Source of the DNA: Clostridia bacterium
Lineage (GTDB): Bacteria; Bacillota; Clostridia; Clostridiales; Clostridiaceae
Reading direction: 5' to 3'
Assembly (NCBI GenBank): GCA_009930125.1
Contig: RZYZ01000036.1
Span: 1-13,654 of the forward strand
Length of the DNA stretch: 13,654 nt
The translations under genes and the position numbers were made by a program. Shown piece after piece: positions 13,318 to 13,654 of this stretch; within the stretch, counting starts at the first letter, position 1, and the number at the start of each line of letters is the position of its first letter. Below the pieces are notes generated by a model that saw nothing but the letters and a program-made list of their open reading frames with translations, was not told the origin of the DNA and searched no databases.

Positions 13318-13649
13318 ACTTCACAATTTACCCCAGATTAAAATTCATGGTTCTCCTACGCTCCTCTTCGTCCGAAATCAGCAGGAAAGCTGCATTGCCG
13401 CTTTCTCTTCGTTACACACGGGGAAAGAGAAGCTTTTCCTGATTCCCTAGATGCTCAATGGGTTTCCTATCACATGCTTAAGAATCCATATGAAATGTAT
13501 TTCCTGCCCCATAATAGAGATTAAAATCGATACTCATCAGATTCCGGAATAATTCCCGTCACTCTTTGAAACATATCAGACCTTGTCGAAAGATGCGTTT
13601 GTGAAATCTTCTGATATGCAAGGAAAATCAGCACATTAAATTGTGAAGT
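13318..13649. repeat. Non-coding segment bounded by a perfect 13-bp inverted repeat (possible MITE-like element)
   Basis: ACTTCACAATTTA at 13318-13330 is repeated in inverted form at 13637-13649. Between them are about 300 bases with no convincing gene, but with internal dyads: CATATCAGA (13572-13580) with TCTGATATG (13610-13618), and an imperfect pairing of about 13376-13391 with 13430-13444. Short size, matching ends and structured non-coding content fit a non-autonomous mobile element. No target-site duplication is seen in the few bases available on the right (window ends at 13654), and no transposase is present. A structured RNA or chance repeats are alternatives. Confidence 0.45.
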
Positions 13650-13654
13650 CCGCT

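Noticed and set aside
13451..13552. Short plus-strand open frame of 33 codons inside the bounded non-coding segment
   Set aside because: No ribosome binding site and no recognisable features; length is within chance expectation.
13318..13649. CRISPR array or phage attachment site at the right edge
   Set aside because: The repeats are a single inverted pair, not regularly spaced direct repeats, and no integrase, tRNA gene or cas gene is present.

Overview
The window reads as a chromosomal segment of a Bacillota bacterium, most likely an anaerobic member of the Clostridia. The reasons are the strong GGAGG-type ribosome binding sites before nearly every gene, compact genes separated by classic intrinsic terminators, AGA-rich arginine usage, an M3-family oligoendopeptidase F, an RNase HI with an N-terminal viroplasmin-like domain, and a phosphofructokinase with the residues of the pyrophosphate-dependent type. 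GC content looks moderate by eye (not counted). I cannot name the genus.

Left block (1-7227, all minus strand). From right to left in transcription order: an oligoendopeptidase F gene (pepF) with its own promoter and terminator; a rhomboid intramembrane protease; a DUF1232/YkvA-type protein; RNase HI (rnhA, TTG start); then two related XRE-type helix-turn-helix plus TPR regulators joined by a TAATG stop/start overlap. The second regulator runs off the left edge.

Metal block (7396-9988). A zinc-type ABC importer is split around a short divergent promoter region: the lipoprotein znuA on the minus strand, and znuC-znuB on the plus strand joined by TAATG. The region holds two promoters whose -35 boxes overlap, and a near-perfect 7-1-7 Fur-family operator at the znuA transcription start. 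A Fur-family regulator of the two-CxxC type, probably Zur, lies about 1.5 kb downstream (11481-11906), and a dyad with similar arms sits at its own start.

Right block (10091-13182). A PPi-type 6-phosphofructokinase (minus) converges on znuB across a two-way terminator and diverges from the Fur-family gene; its promoter is bracketed by a 13-bp inverted repeat. Next come an Lrp/AsnC-family regulator preceded by a perfect 12-bp palindrome, and a small membrane protein with a C-terminal DUF305 domain.

Right edge (13183-13654). There is no convincing gene here. It holds two or three terminators in tandem and then a roughly 330-bp non-coding segment bounded by a perfect 13-bp inverted repeat, which may be a small non-autonomous mobile element.

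Most of the window is housekeeping and metal homeostasis. The least explained parts are the tandem HTH-TPR regulator pair, several unassigned dyads next to promoters, the rnhA leader, and the bounded non-coding segment at the right edge. I found no CRISPR array, tRNA, rRNA, complete insertion sequence or clear defence system.
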